Assembly: GCF_000347635.1 (NCBI RefSeq)
Contig: NC_020514.1
Coordinates: forward strand, 682,001 to 746,000
Length of the DNA: 64,000 bases
Direction of reading: 5' to 3'
Source of the DNA: Paraglaciecola psychrophila 170
GTDB lineage: Bacteria > Pseudomonadota > Gammaproteobacteria > Enterobacterales > Alteromonadaceae
Below are positions 10,769-18,493 of this stretch, in pieces (positions within the stretch are counted from its first letter, which is position 1; every line of letters starts with the position of its first letter). A model generated the notes under the pieces. It was not told the origin of the DNA, did no database searches, and was given only the letters and a program-made list of their open reading frames with translations. The position numbers were made by a program, and so were the translations under genes.

Positions 10769-11941
10769 ATGACAATTCTTGGTTTCCCTGCTGAGCTTAA
10801 ACCACAGGAAAAGCGTTGTGCTGTGTTGCCAGTAAACGTTAAAGCATACAAATTATTGGGTGCCACTGTGCATGTGCAAGCCGGTATCGGTAATCACATC
10901 CATGTTAGTGATGAAGAATATGCAGCGGCTGGGGCAGAAATTGTCACTAGCCGTGCTGAAATCTTAGCAAATGCGGACATTGTCCCCAGTTTGCACAAAC
11001 TCACTAGAGATGATCTTAGTCATTTAAAACCTAACACGCTGATAGTGAGTTATTTAGACCCATTTAATGAGAAAGGTTTTGTAGCAAGCTTGTGTGAAAA
11101 CAATATCACCAGCATTAGCATGGAAATGATCCCACGTATTAGTCGTTGCCAAAAAATGGACGCTCTAAGTTCTCAAGCAAGTTTGGCTGGTTATGTCATG
11201 GTACTGCAAGCGGCTAATGAGCTTGATGGTGTTTTACCTATGATGATGACACCAGCAGGGACTCTAAAGCCAGCAAAAGTATTTGTTATTGGTGCCGGAG
11301 TGGCAGGCTTGCAAGCTATTGCTACCGCTAAACGTTTAGGTGCCAGCGTAACGGCATTTGATACCCGAACCATAGTTGCTGAACAGGTGCAGTCGTTAGG
11401 TGCTAAATTCTTACATATCGATTTAGGAAAAACAGGTGAGACTGGACAGGGTTATGCCCAAGCTCTGACCCCAGAGCAAATGCAAATTCAGCAACGTGAA
11501 CAAGCTAAATGTATTGCTGAATCAGATATAGTTATTACTACCGCGCAGTTATTTGGGCGCAAGCCTCCCATGCTAATTGACCTGAAAACAGTTGAATCAA
11601 TGCAAGCTGGCAGTGTGATAGTTGATATGGCCGCTGAAAATGGCGGTAACGTCGAAGGCTCAGTACCCGGTGAAATTATCAAGCACAAAGGTGTGACCAT
11701 CATTGGCACTGGTTATTGGGCAAATGGAGTAGCCAAACATGCTACTCAAATGTACAGCAATAACATGTTCAATTTAATCAGTGAATTTTGGCACCAAGAA
11801 GACAACGCATTTAAGCTGGATATTGAAGACGAAGTTCAGTCTGGTTGTATCATCACTCATCAAGGGCAAGTTGTGAATGCCATGCTCAAGTCTGTCTATG
11901 AGTCTAATACTTCATCCACAAACGATAAAAAGGAACCCTAA
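10769..11941 (+). CDS. pntA: NAD(P) transhydrogenase alpha subunit part 1 (PntAA)
   Basis: NAD(H)-binding domain I of the proton-translocating transhydrogenase, which uses the proton gradient to drive hydride transfer from NADH to NADP. The alanine-dehydrogenase/PNT N-terminal domain covers about residues 1-135. The Rossmann domain follows with VIGAGVAGLQAIATAKRLGA and the later SVIVDMAAENGG. The 390-residue length and stop before any membrane helices show the split alpha form (PntAA/PntAB), as in Rhodospirillum, not the fused E. coli form. The start ATG has GAGGTTTCT just upstream. It overlaps the next gene by 1 bp (TAATG). Confidence 0.95.
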   Translation: MTILGFPAELKPQEKRCAVLPVNVKAYKLLGATVHVQAGIGNHIHVSDEEYAAAGAEIVTSRAEILANADIVPSLHKLTRDDLSHLKPNTLIVSYLDPFNEKGFVASLCENNITSISMEMIPRISRCQKMDALSSQASLAGYVMVLQAANELDGVLPMMMTPAGTLKPAKVFVIGAGVAGLQAIATAKRLGASVTAFDTRTIVAEQVQSLGAKFLHIDLGKTGETGQGYAQALTPEQMQIQQREQAKCIAESDIVITTAQLFGRKPPMLIDLKTVESMQAGSVIVDMAAENGGNVEGSVPGEIIKHKGVTIIGTGYWANGVAKHATQMYSNNMFNLISEFWHQEDNAFKLDIEDEVQSGCIITHQGQVVNAMLKSVYESNTSSTNDKKEP

Positions 11942-12223
11942 TGGACGCCGTATATTTATTATTCATTTTATTATTATCAATGTTTGTCGGTTATGAACTT
12001 ATCCAAAAAGTCCCAGCCACATTACATACTCCTTTAATGTCTGGTGCTAATGCCATCTCTGGTATCACAGTTGTGGGTGCGCTGGCCTTAGCGGGCAGCG
12101 ACAGTATGGGTGAATATTCCACGTACCTTGGTGCATTTGCGGTCTTTTTTGGCAACCATAAACGTCGTCGGTGGTTATTTGGTTACTGACCGAATGCTCG
12201 CTATGTTCAAGAAAAAGCAGTAG
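11941..12223 (+). CDS. NAD(P) transhydrogenase alpha subunit part 2 (PntAB), frame-broken
   Basis: Small membrane subunit carrying part of the proton channel. Residues 1-70 match the PntAB family (LLLSMFVGYELIQKVP, TPLMSGANAISGI). The frame is lost at the T6-GG sequence at 12145-12152 and ends early at 12189. Removing one base there restores ATINVVGGYLVTDRMLAMFK and ends at a TAG at 12223, the expected length of about 93 residues, seven bases before pntB. Since PntAA and PntB are intact, a sequencing indel is more likely than a real loss. Confidence 0.85.
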
Positions 12224-12232
12224 GAAAATATG

Positions 12233-13636
12233 ATGATAGAAACTACCACAATCGACTTAGTGATCAACTTCAGTTATGTGCTCGCTGCTACCTTATTCAT
12301 TTTTGGCTTAAAGCTGCTTGGGCATCCTTCGTCAGCCCGTAAGGGTAACTTACTCTCTGCCATTGCGATGCTCATTGCGATTGTTGTCACTATGTTTGAT
12401 AACAATATTGTTAGTTTTCAAATGATAGCCATTGCTATGTTAGCAGGCAGCATAATAGGTGCGCTTGCAGCAAGGTTGATAGACATGACAGCTATGCCTG
12501 AAATGGTGTCACTGCTTAACGGTATTGGCGGCCTCGCCAGTTTATTTGTTGCGTGGGCCACGGTTGAAGCCAATAGTGAATTTACCGCTTTCACTATGAT
12601 AGTGACATTTCTAGCCCTATTAATTGGCGGCGTGACCTTTTCAGGAAGCCTAATTGCCTGGGCAAAATTGAGTGAGCGCATTTCTGGTCGTTCGGTGATT
12701 TTCGTAGGTCAGGCAGCGTTTAATAGTTTGCTGGTACTGGCGATTATATTTACTGCTTACTTGTTTGTTGCCCAGCCTACAATGCTGGCTGGTATAAACA
12801 TTGATTTTAATGTGGTGCTATATACAGCCATGGGGTTTGCTTTGTTATTTGGCATCATGTTGGTATTACCTATTGGTGGGGCAGACATGCCAGTGGTTAT
12901 TTCACTGCTAAACTCATATTCCGGTTTAGCCGCTTGTGCAGCCGGGTTTGCTTTACAGAATAATATTTTGATAGTGGCCGGTTCGCTAGTAGGTGCCAGC
13001 GGTATTATCTTGACCAACATTATGTGTAAAGCCATGAATCGCTCCTTGAGTAATGTGTTATTCAGTGGCTTTATGTCAGTGACTAAAACAGACATGGTAA
13101 TAGAAGGTGAAGTCAAACCTTTATCGGCCGAGGATGCGTATTATGTGCTCGAAGCGGCGCAGTCCGTGGTGGTCATTCCTGGTTACGGTATGGCAGTAGC
13201 ACAAGCGCAACACGTGATGAAAGAGTTGCAGCAACTGTTAGAAAAAAACGGCGCCGAAGTCGCATACGCCATTCATCCAGTCGCGGGACGTATGCCTGGG
13301 CACATGAACGTGCTGTTAGCAGAAGCCGACGTATCTTATGAGCAACTATTCGAAATGGACGAAATCAACAAGCGGATTCAAAACTTTGATGTGGCTATGG
13401 TTATTGGTGCTAACGATGTGGTGAATCCAGCAGCCCGAGAAATGAAAGGTAGCCCCATATATGGGATGCCAGTGATCAATGCGGATTTGGCTAAGAACGT
13501 GTTTGTACTGAAACGGGGCATGGCATCAGGTTTTGCCGGTATTGATAATCCGTTGTTTTTCAAACCCAACTGTCGAATGATATTCGGTGACGCCAAAGAA
13601 ACATTAGGTGTCATGATTAGGCAGTTTTCAGACTAA
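12233..13636 (+). CDS. pntB: NAD(P) transhydrogenase beta subunit
   Basis: Membrane domain II plus NADP(H)-binding domain III of the transhydrogenase. About nine hydrophobic helices span residues 5-260. The C-terminal domain has the family motifs VIPGYGMAVAQAQH, HPVAGRMPGHMNVLLAEA, VIGANDVVNPAAR and the terminal KRGMASGFAGIDNPLF. Two adjacent ATG codons are present; the second (12233) is better spaced from the AGGA at 12222-12225. Third gene of the pnt operon. Confidence 0.95.
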   Translation: MIETTTIDLVINFSYVLAATLFIFGLKLLGHPSSARKGNLLSAIAMLIAIVVTMFDNNIVSFQMIAIAMLAGSIIGALAARLIDMTAMPEMVSLLNGIGGLASLFVAWATVEANSEFTAFTMIVTFLALLIGGVTFSGSLIAWAKLSERISGRSVIFVGQAAFNSLLVLAIIFTAYLFVAQPTMLAGINIDFNVVLYTAMGFALLFGIMLVLPIGGADMPVVISLLNSYSGLAACAAGFALQNNILIVAGSLVGASGIILTNIMCKAMNRSLSNVLFSGFMSVTKTDMVIEGEVKPLSAEDAYYVLEAAQSVVVIPGYGMAVAQAQHVMKELQQLLEKNGAEVAYAIHPVAGRMPGHMNVLLAEADVSYEQLFEMDEINKRIQNFDVAMVIGANDVVNPAAREMKGSPIYGMPVINADLAKNVFVLKRGMASGFAGIDNPLFFKPNCRMIFGDAKETLGVMIRQFSD

Positions 13637-13650
13637 GAACCATGTAGAAT

Positions 13651-13673
13651 TTAAGCAGCGCCTAGCTGCTTAA
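13651..13673 (+). repeat. Inverted repeat after pntB
   Basis: A perfect 9-bp stem (TTAAGCAGC with GCTGCTTAA) and 5-nt loop lie 15 bases after the pntB stop. There is no T-tract behind it, so it may protect the transcript end rather than terminate. Confidence 0.5.
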
Positions 13674-13750
13674 ACGTTAGTCAGTATTTTGTTTATAATA
13701 AATAAATTACTGGTTAATAAATCATTATGCATGCTTGCTATTACATTATT

Positions 13751-13786
13751 AAACAAACCTTCTTATTAGCAGGTTTGTTTGTTTTT
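13751..13786 (+). terminator. Rho-independent terminator of the pnt operon
   Basis: A perfect 10-bp stem (AAACAAACCT with AGGTTTGTTT), 10-nt loop, followed directly by GTTTTT. Weak AT-rich stem but the correct layout. Confidence 0.6.
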
Positions 13787-14222
13787 GGCTAAGTCACTTA
13801 AACTTACTAGTGACTAGAGTATCAACCTAATAGAAGCCCTGTTGATCGTAACCAGAATAAGCTGGATGGTATATGCTCAATTCAGTAGCCAAAAGCGACG
13901 CTAGAGGCTGTCTCAGTTATTACCCAGTCCAAGTCTGATGAACTAAAGTGAAAGGTTTACAGGGGTCACAGAGAGTAGTGATGAACTTACTGGTTAAAGA
14001 AGTTGTGAAAATATTAAACGCTATTTTTTTATCACTAGGAAGGGGTAAGCCATTTTCTAATGAAGTGAAATAGAAGTGCAATATAAACAGGACCTTAAGT
14101 CTGTTGATTAAAAAGTCGGCAAACTGTTGTGATACCTAATAAAATACTTGCAAGCAAGGCGTCTATGGCTATAATGCCTCCCTCTTGAAGGTTGGTTGAA
14201 ACAGTCTTTGAGCATTTGCGAA
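13787..14222. other. Intergenic region upstream of tRNA-Leu
   Basis: About 435 bp with stops in all frames and no recognisable gene. It must contain the tRNA promoter, but I could not pick a clear -35/-10 pair. Confidence 0.5.
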
Positions 14223-14307
14223 GCCAGTGTGGTGGAATTGGTAGACACGCTAGATTCAAAATCTGGTTTCTTCGGGAGTGGCGGTTCGAGTCCGCCCACT
14301 GGTACCA
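14223..14307 (+). tRNA. tRNA-Leu (anticodon CAA)
   Basis: An 85-base tRNA with encoded CCA. The acceptor arms GCCAGTG and CACTGGT pair (first pair G-U). The D arm contains GGTAGACAC and the anticodon loop TTCAAAA gives anticodon CAA, which reads UUG. A long variable arm (TGGTTTCTTCGGGA region) is as expected for leucine tRNA, and the T arm is GGCGGTTCGAGTCCGCC. Its 3' end is duplicated downstream. Confidence 0.95.
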
Positions 14308-14324
14308 CTTCGCAGATAACAATA

Positions 14325-14347
14325 AACCGACAATATGTCGGTTTTTT
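14325..14347 (+). terminator. Terminator of tRNA-Leu
   Basis: An 8-bp stem (AACCGACA with TGTCGGTT) with a 3-nt loop and a T tract, 17 bases after the tRNA. It is the first of two nearly identical copies. Confidence 0.85.
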
Positions 14348-14440
14348 GTGCCTAGAATTTGAGCACTCAGAAACCTTATGGGCTAGTCACTAACACGTCC
14401 ATGATGATCCGCACCCAAATTCGCCGTCCTTGACGAATTG

Positions 14441-14481
14441 TTAATACCACTGGAGCATTGCTCCAGAAAGCCTCGTATTAA
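14441..14481. repeat. Nested inverted repeat between the two tRNA 3'-end copies
   Basis: The outer arms TTAATAC and GTATTAA enclose an inner hairpin with a 7-bp stem (CTGGAGC-ATT-GCTCCAG). The nested shape resembles REP/MITE-like small elements. It abuts the second copy of the tRNA end. Confidence 0.55.
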
Positions 14482-14541
14482 CCCACTGGTACCACTTCGC
14501 AGATAACAATAAACCGACAATATGTCGGTTTTTTTGTGCCT
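14482..14541 (+). repeat. Second copy of the tRNA-Leu 3' end plus terminator
   Basis: Positions 14295-14353 (last 13 bases of the tRNA, spacer and terminator) reappear here almost perfectly, the only difference being seven instead of six T in the terminator. The copies are direct repeats 187 bp apart. This could be an attachment-site scar from an excised or decayed element, or the remains of a tandem tRNA gene. Confidence 0.8.
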
Positions 14542-14874
14542 GTTGTCTGGATGGCTTAAACCGTTTTTAGTGTCTAAATCACAAATACTAAAAGATATTT
14601 AATCACCACAGAGTAAAAGAAAATCAATTCTTAACAATCGGTTCCTCTTTGTAGTCAAGGTTCATAGAACTCTATGGTGTAAATTTTTTACTCTTGTCTT
14701 CTAATCTTGCAACTGAAGTCTGACGATAAGAGCTTAAATTACGAATGAAAACTAACAATACACCACTCACAATTTCTTCGAAATTAAGTTAGATATATTG
14801 TTAGCGTTTACAGGGGCATTTATAAATGAAAAGCGTTAGCTTTTTTGTGTTTGTTAACTTTTTTAATTTAGATA
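14542..14874. other. Intergenic region, with a hairpin at 14829-14846
   Basis: No gene seen. Near the right end AAAAGC-GTTA-GCTTTT followed by TT forms a small bidirectional terminator-like hairpin, about 30 bases past the stop of the DUF1330 gene. Confidence 0.45.
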
Positions 14875-15177
14875 TTAAATTTCATCGGTTTCAGTCGATT
14901 TAACTAATATCGAGCTCAATGTACTGCCGGCGTTGCGGTGCTTTGAAATACGCTGATAGGCATCGGATTGCATCCATGTAAATGCATCTTCTTTAGAGGG
15001 GAATTCCATTAGAACCGAGCGTGTCGCTTCCCATTCGCCAGCAAGCACAAGAGGCTCTTCATCGACACTTAAAAGCTTGCCGTTAAAATGAGCAAATACT
15101 TCTTCAAATTGATTTTCATATTTGTCATATTCGGCACGGTCATGAATAGTAAGCCTTGAAAGTATATATACAGTCAT
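14875..15177 (-). CDS. DUF1330 family protein
   Basis: A 100-residue cytoplasmic protein of the DUF1330 family, a dimeric alpha-beta (ferredoxin-like) barrel. Family features are the N-terminal strand YILSRLTIHD, then Y-x-x-Y (EYDKYENQF), GKLLSVDEEP, and the closing segment LMEFPSKEDAFTWMQSDAYQ. The biochemical role is unknown. A GGAAC sequence lies 7 bases before the ATG. It sits 127 bp downstream of a LysR gene on the same strand, which may regulate it; that is inference. Confidence 0.85.
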   Translation of the reverse strand: MTVYILSRLTIHDRAEYDKYENQFEEVFAHFNGKLLSVDEEPLVLAGEWEATRSVLMEFPSKEDAFTWMQSDAYQRISKHRNAGSTLSSILVKSTETDEI

Positions 15178-15304
15178 AATGTTCCAATTGATAAGTTAGT
15201 GTAAATTATGTTACTAAAAAAACACATTAATCTATAGTTTTTAGTAACGGGTTCAAGATTTAGACTCCAAATTCAGAGATGCGTGGCTCTCACAAAAACT
15301 GATT

Positions 15305-16264
15305 TTATTGGCACATCGCTGGATTTTTTTTACATAAACATTCCATAACCTGTGTTGTTTCAAGTTCAACCGTTCGTCCAATAATCCGCTTGAAGTGCTC
15401 ACGCAACCAAATTAACCCTTGATCTCTATCTTGTCGTTTGTGCCAAATAGTTGAAACTTGCTGCGGCATCAATTCTATTGGTGGTTTAGTGGCTGCAATA
15501 TCACCATCGATTATTTGCTTGGCAACCGCTGAAATGGGGATCACACATATCAAATTACTGTGCTTGATTAAGTTGGCAACAGAGGAGAAATGATTAACGG
15601 TAACCGCCACTCGTCTAGATAATCCGTGTTGCATCAAAACCTGATCTGTATATCCGGTTATATCCCCAGACAAAGACACCAAAAGGTGGTCAGCCGCCGC
15701 AAATTCTTCCAAACTAAGATCCGCTTTTGCCAATGCATGATCATGGTTCATGATACAAATATAAGTAGGTGAAAATAAATATTCAGCTCTAAACGTATTT
15801 GAAATAACGCCTGTGGTGCCAATAACCATATCAACCTCTGCATCCTCCAAAACCTGATCTGAATTGACGATTGTATAAGGGATCGCATGGATATTGACTC
15901 CAGGCGCTTCCTTCTCGATAGCGCAACGTAATTTAGCCCAAGCCATATCGACGACTGTATCTGTCACCGCAATTCGAAATGTGCGTTTGACAGTCGCGGG
16001 ATCAAAATTCTTGGGATCAACCGCTTCTGTGAGTGAAATAAGCGGTTCGCGGACTTGGTTCCACAAATTTTGGGCATGCAAAGTAGGTTGAATATTACGG
16101 CCATCCTTGACAAATAACTCATCTTTCCATGCGACTCGCATTCGACTGACCGCGTTAGATACCGCAGGCTGTGTCATTGATAGTCTTTGAGCAGCACGGG
16201 TAATGGACCGCTCAGTCATGATGGCATCAAATACCATTAACAGGTTTAGTTCTTGTGGTCGCAT
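15305..16264 (-). CDS. LysR family transcriptional regulator
   Basis: The N-terminal winged helix-turn-helix covers about residues 5-63 (ERSITRAAQRLSMTQPAVSNAVSRMR, split here by position). The periplasmic-binding-protein-like effector domain follows to about 300. The opening MRPQELNLLMVFDAI and the ELFVKDGRNIQPT segment place it with NodD/LeuO-type LysR proteins. The chosen start gives 319 residues; an ATG 33 bases earlier adds a non-homologous tail. The C-terminus is cysteine-rich (CLCKKNPAMC), which is unusual and might bind metal or respond to oxidation. The effector and targets are unknown. Confidence 0.9.
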   Translation of the reverse strand: MRPQELNLLMVFDAIMTERSITRAAQRLSMTQPAVSNAVSRMRVAWKDELFVKDGRNIQPTLHAQNLWNQVREPLISLTEAVDPKNFDPATVKRTFRIAVTDTVVDMAWAKLRCAIEKEAPGVNIHAIPYTIVNSDQVLEDAEVDMVIGTTGVISNTFRAEYLFSPTYICIMNHDHALAKADLSLEEFAAADHLLVSLSGDITGYTDQVLMQHGLSRRVAVTVNHFSSVANLIKHSNLICVIPISAVAKQIIDGDIAATKPPIELMPQQVSTIWHKRQDRDQGLIWLREHFKRIIGRTVELETTQVMECLCKKNPAMCQ

Positions 16265-16683
16265 AACTTTTTCGTTCAAATAATTATCATGCAACAATAC
16301 ATCACAAAATAAAATGTGTCACATATAAATATATAATTATATTTATATTAGTTTAGTGGCCATAATCCTCCTATGAGATAAGTAAGTTGAAAAACAACCT
16401 TAATGAGTACAAACAAAACGTTACTCAGTATTCGTTTTGCTAAGCATTAGGCGCTTTTTATTTAGCAGTGAGTCAAACCATTAAAGATGTAACCGCACTT
16501 ACAATTTCTGGATAACCACGGCAAGCAACAATGCTTATGGATAAGCAGTCCTAACCTTCCAACAATGTGGGTCGGGAGCCTGCGTTATCAGTGTTTCCTC
16601 TAAGCGTCTTTATGACTCGGATGAAACGAAGTCTTTTAAATAGCATCCTTTGGAAAATATTAGGCATTTTGGAGAATATTATT
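16265..16683. other. Intergenic region between divergent LysR and PagL-like genes
   Basis: About 420 bp containing the LysR promoter side (very AT-rich around 16310-16350) and the leader of the PagL-like gene. Reading frames extend into it but lack coding character. Confidence 0.4.
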
Positions 16684-17226
16684 ATGCGTTGGTTGGTCTT
16701 AATACTGGCTATATCTTTTGTTTCACTGCCAAGTACAAATGTGGTGGCTAGTCAGCAGGCGGTGGCAATCGATTATTTGCACGGTGAAAGCGGGTTAACG
16801 GGGATTCGGCTGGCTTATCGCCCCTATCAGACTCAGATAGCCACATTTGAATGGCTAGGTGAGTTTGATGTGTACTGGGAGGCAAGTGTCAATTTTTGGG
16901 AGTTTGGACAGGACAATCAACATGAAACCAATTACGCGATTGCATTATCTCCGGTGTTCTCAAAACAATTTGATAGTTTATATGGCAAGTATCCACTCAA
17001 GTGGGAATTTGGTATCGGTGTTTCACTTATCACTGACACCCGTTTTGCCGGTAAGAATATAGGCTCTCATTATCAGTTTGAAGACCGACTGGGTTTGATA
17101 TTGGAGTTTGGGGAGCAACTAGCAAAGTCTGTAGCGGTGCGTTACATGCATTATTCAAACGGTGGTTTAAATGATGATAACCCCGGTTTAGATTTTCTGA
17201 GTCTGACCTATGCACGTGAGTTTTAA
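16684..17226 (+). CDS. PagL-like lipid A 3-O-deacylase (acyloxyacyl hydrolase family)
   Basis: An outer-membrane beta-barrel that removes the 3-O-acyl chain from lipid A. The signal peptide MRWLVLILAISFVSLPSTNV ends near residue 25. Alternating strands fill the mature part, and the C-terminus ends in Phe (TYAREF), typical for outer-membrane insertion. The PagL motif HYSN is present, with NPG 10-12 residues after the His. The third active-site position (14 residues after His, Glu in Pseudomonas PagL) is Asp here. Start chosen because GGAG lies 9 bases upstream. It precedes an MlaC-like gene on the same strand, both acting on outer-membrane lipids. Confidence 0.82.
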   Translation: MRWLVLILAISFVSLPSTNVVASQQAVAIDYLHGESGLTGIRLAYRPYQTQIATFEWLGEFDVYWEASVNFWEFGQDNQHETNYAIALSPVFSKQFDSLYGKYPLKWEFGIGVSLITDTRFAGKNIGSHYQFEDRLGLILEFGEQLAKSVAVRYMHYSNGGLNDDNPGLDFLSLTYAREF

Positions 17227-17356
17227 CCCTTTTATTGAATAGGTGTGTGCTAAGCATTATTGCTCGTACAGTTTGTTCATTTATATACAACAACTTAATT
17301 TTTTTATTTAATTTTTGGATGTTCAACATCCTGTAGCACCTAAGGCACCAACACTC

Positions 17357-18016
17357 ATGAGTACGACATTTTTAAAAACGATAAAAATTATCAGTCAATC
17401 CGGGCTGCTTATATTGGCATCCGTGCTAACCAGTTCGAGCCATGCAGAATTACTTAATCCTCAAGTCTTGTTACAACAAGTGACTAACGCTACCTTTCAG
17501 CGAATTGAATTAGACCAACAAAGTATTCAATCTAATCCTAATCATCTTCGGGAGATTATTGAGCAAGAATTGATGCCACATGTTGATCATAGATTCGCTG
17601 CATTCAAGGTATTGGGAAGCCAATTTAGATCCGTTCCTAAAGACAAGATCCCAGAGTTTGTGAGCGAGTTTAAGCAATACCTAGTGTCTAACTTTGCTGT
17701 TGCTTTAGCGAGTTATGGTGGACAAGAACTGTTGTTTGAACCAGTTAAAGATACTGAAAATCAAACTAGTATGAGCATTAAGGCACTCATTAGACAAGCG
17801 GGCCGTCCTGATATCAACATTAGCTTTAAGTTGCGTAAAAGTAATAAAACACAAGAATGGAAAACCTATGATCTGGTAGCTGAAGGGATCAGTTTGTTAT
17901 CGAGCAAACGCAGTGAATTTGAATCGATGATCCGACAACAAGGTATACAGGCTGTTATAGACGTGATGAAAAACAAAAATAATAAGCCCTTGAACATCGC
18001 CTCAAATGTTAACTAA
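17357..18016 (+). CDS. MlaC/Ttg2D-like periplasmic phospholipid-binding protein (copy 1)
   Basis: MlaC shuttles phospholipids between the outer membrane MlaA complex and the inner-membrane MlaFEDB transporter. This 219-residue protein has a signal peptide ending near SSSHA, then the family pattern: VTNATFQRIELDQQ, EQELMPHVDHRFAAF, VLG..F, and the C-terminal DLVAEGISLLSSKRSEF and IRQQGIQAVI. No mlaFEDB genes are adjacent, so it is an orphan copy. A second copy lies at 44979-45599 on the other strand. The ATG at 17357 was chosen over an upstream TTG because the signal peptide starts there. Confidence 0.9.
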   Translation: MSTTFLKTIKIISQSGLLILASVLTSSSHAELLNPQVLLQQVTNATFQRIELDQQSIQSNPNHLREIIEQELMPHVDHRFAAFKVLGSQFRSVPKDKIPEFVSEFKQYLVSNFAVALASYGGQELLFEPVKDTENQTSMSIKALIRQAGRPDINISFKLRKSNKTQEWKTYDLVAEGISLLSSKRSEFESMIRQQGIQAVIDVMKNKNNKPLNIASNVN

Positions 18017-18493
18017 CCAAGGTGGTTATTACGTCAAGCATTGGAATGCGGTGTTGGCTGAAATATCACGATTTAAATCTCTAAAAGGTCTAAGCATTGT
18101 TTTGAACTTTTAGAGGTTATTTTAAGAGCATTTAATCAAGAGTAGTTTCTAAGAAGCAGGCAGTAGATATAGTCAACCAATAAAGGTTAGGTCTATACTC
18201 AGACGCAGTGTTGCACCAAACAGATAAGTGATTTCACCTTTGGGGAACCTACCTCTCTTTTTAGTGCACCCTTGAGTTGAGAACCCAATATCCTACATTA
18301 CTCCTATTGTTCCGGTAACGCAGGTAAATCCCATACCTGATGTAGCCTCACGTCATAAAGGCGCTTTAAACACATTATCGATGACCGCGGCTGCGTTTGG
18401 ATATCTTCATTGATGCATGCCACAACTTTTCCTTGCAATCATCAGTTAGTTTTATTAATTTCAAGCACCTTATAAGACTTTAAAAGATAATTA
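18017..18493. other. Intergenic region with a hairpin at 18079-18115
   Basis: A 9-bp stem (CTCTAAAAG with CTTTTAGAG) with a 19-nt loop followed by GTTATTTTA may end the mlaC transcript. The remaining 370 bp show no gene. Confidence 0.45.
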
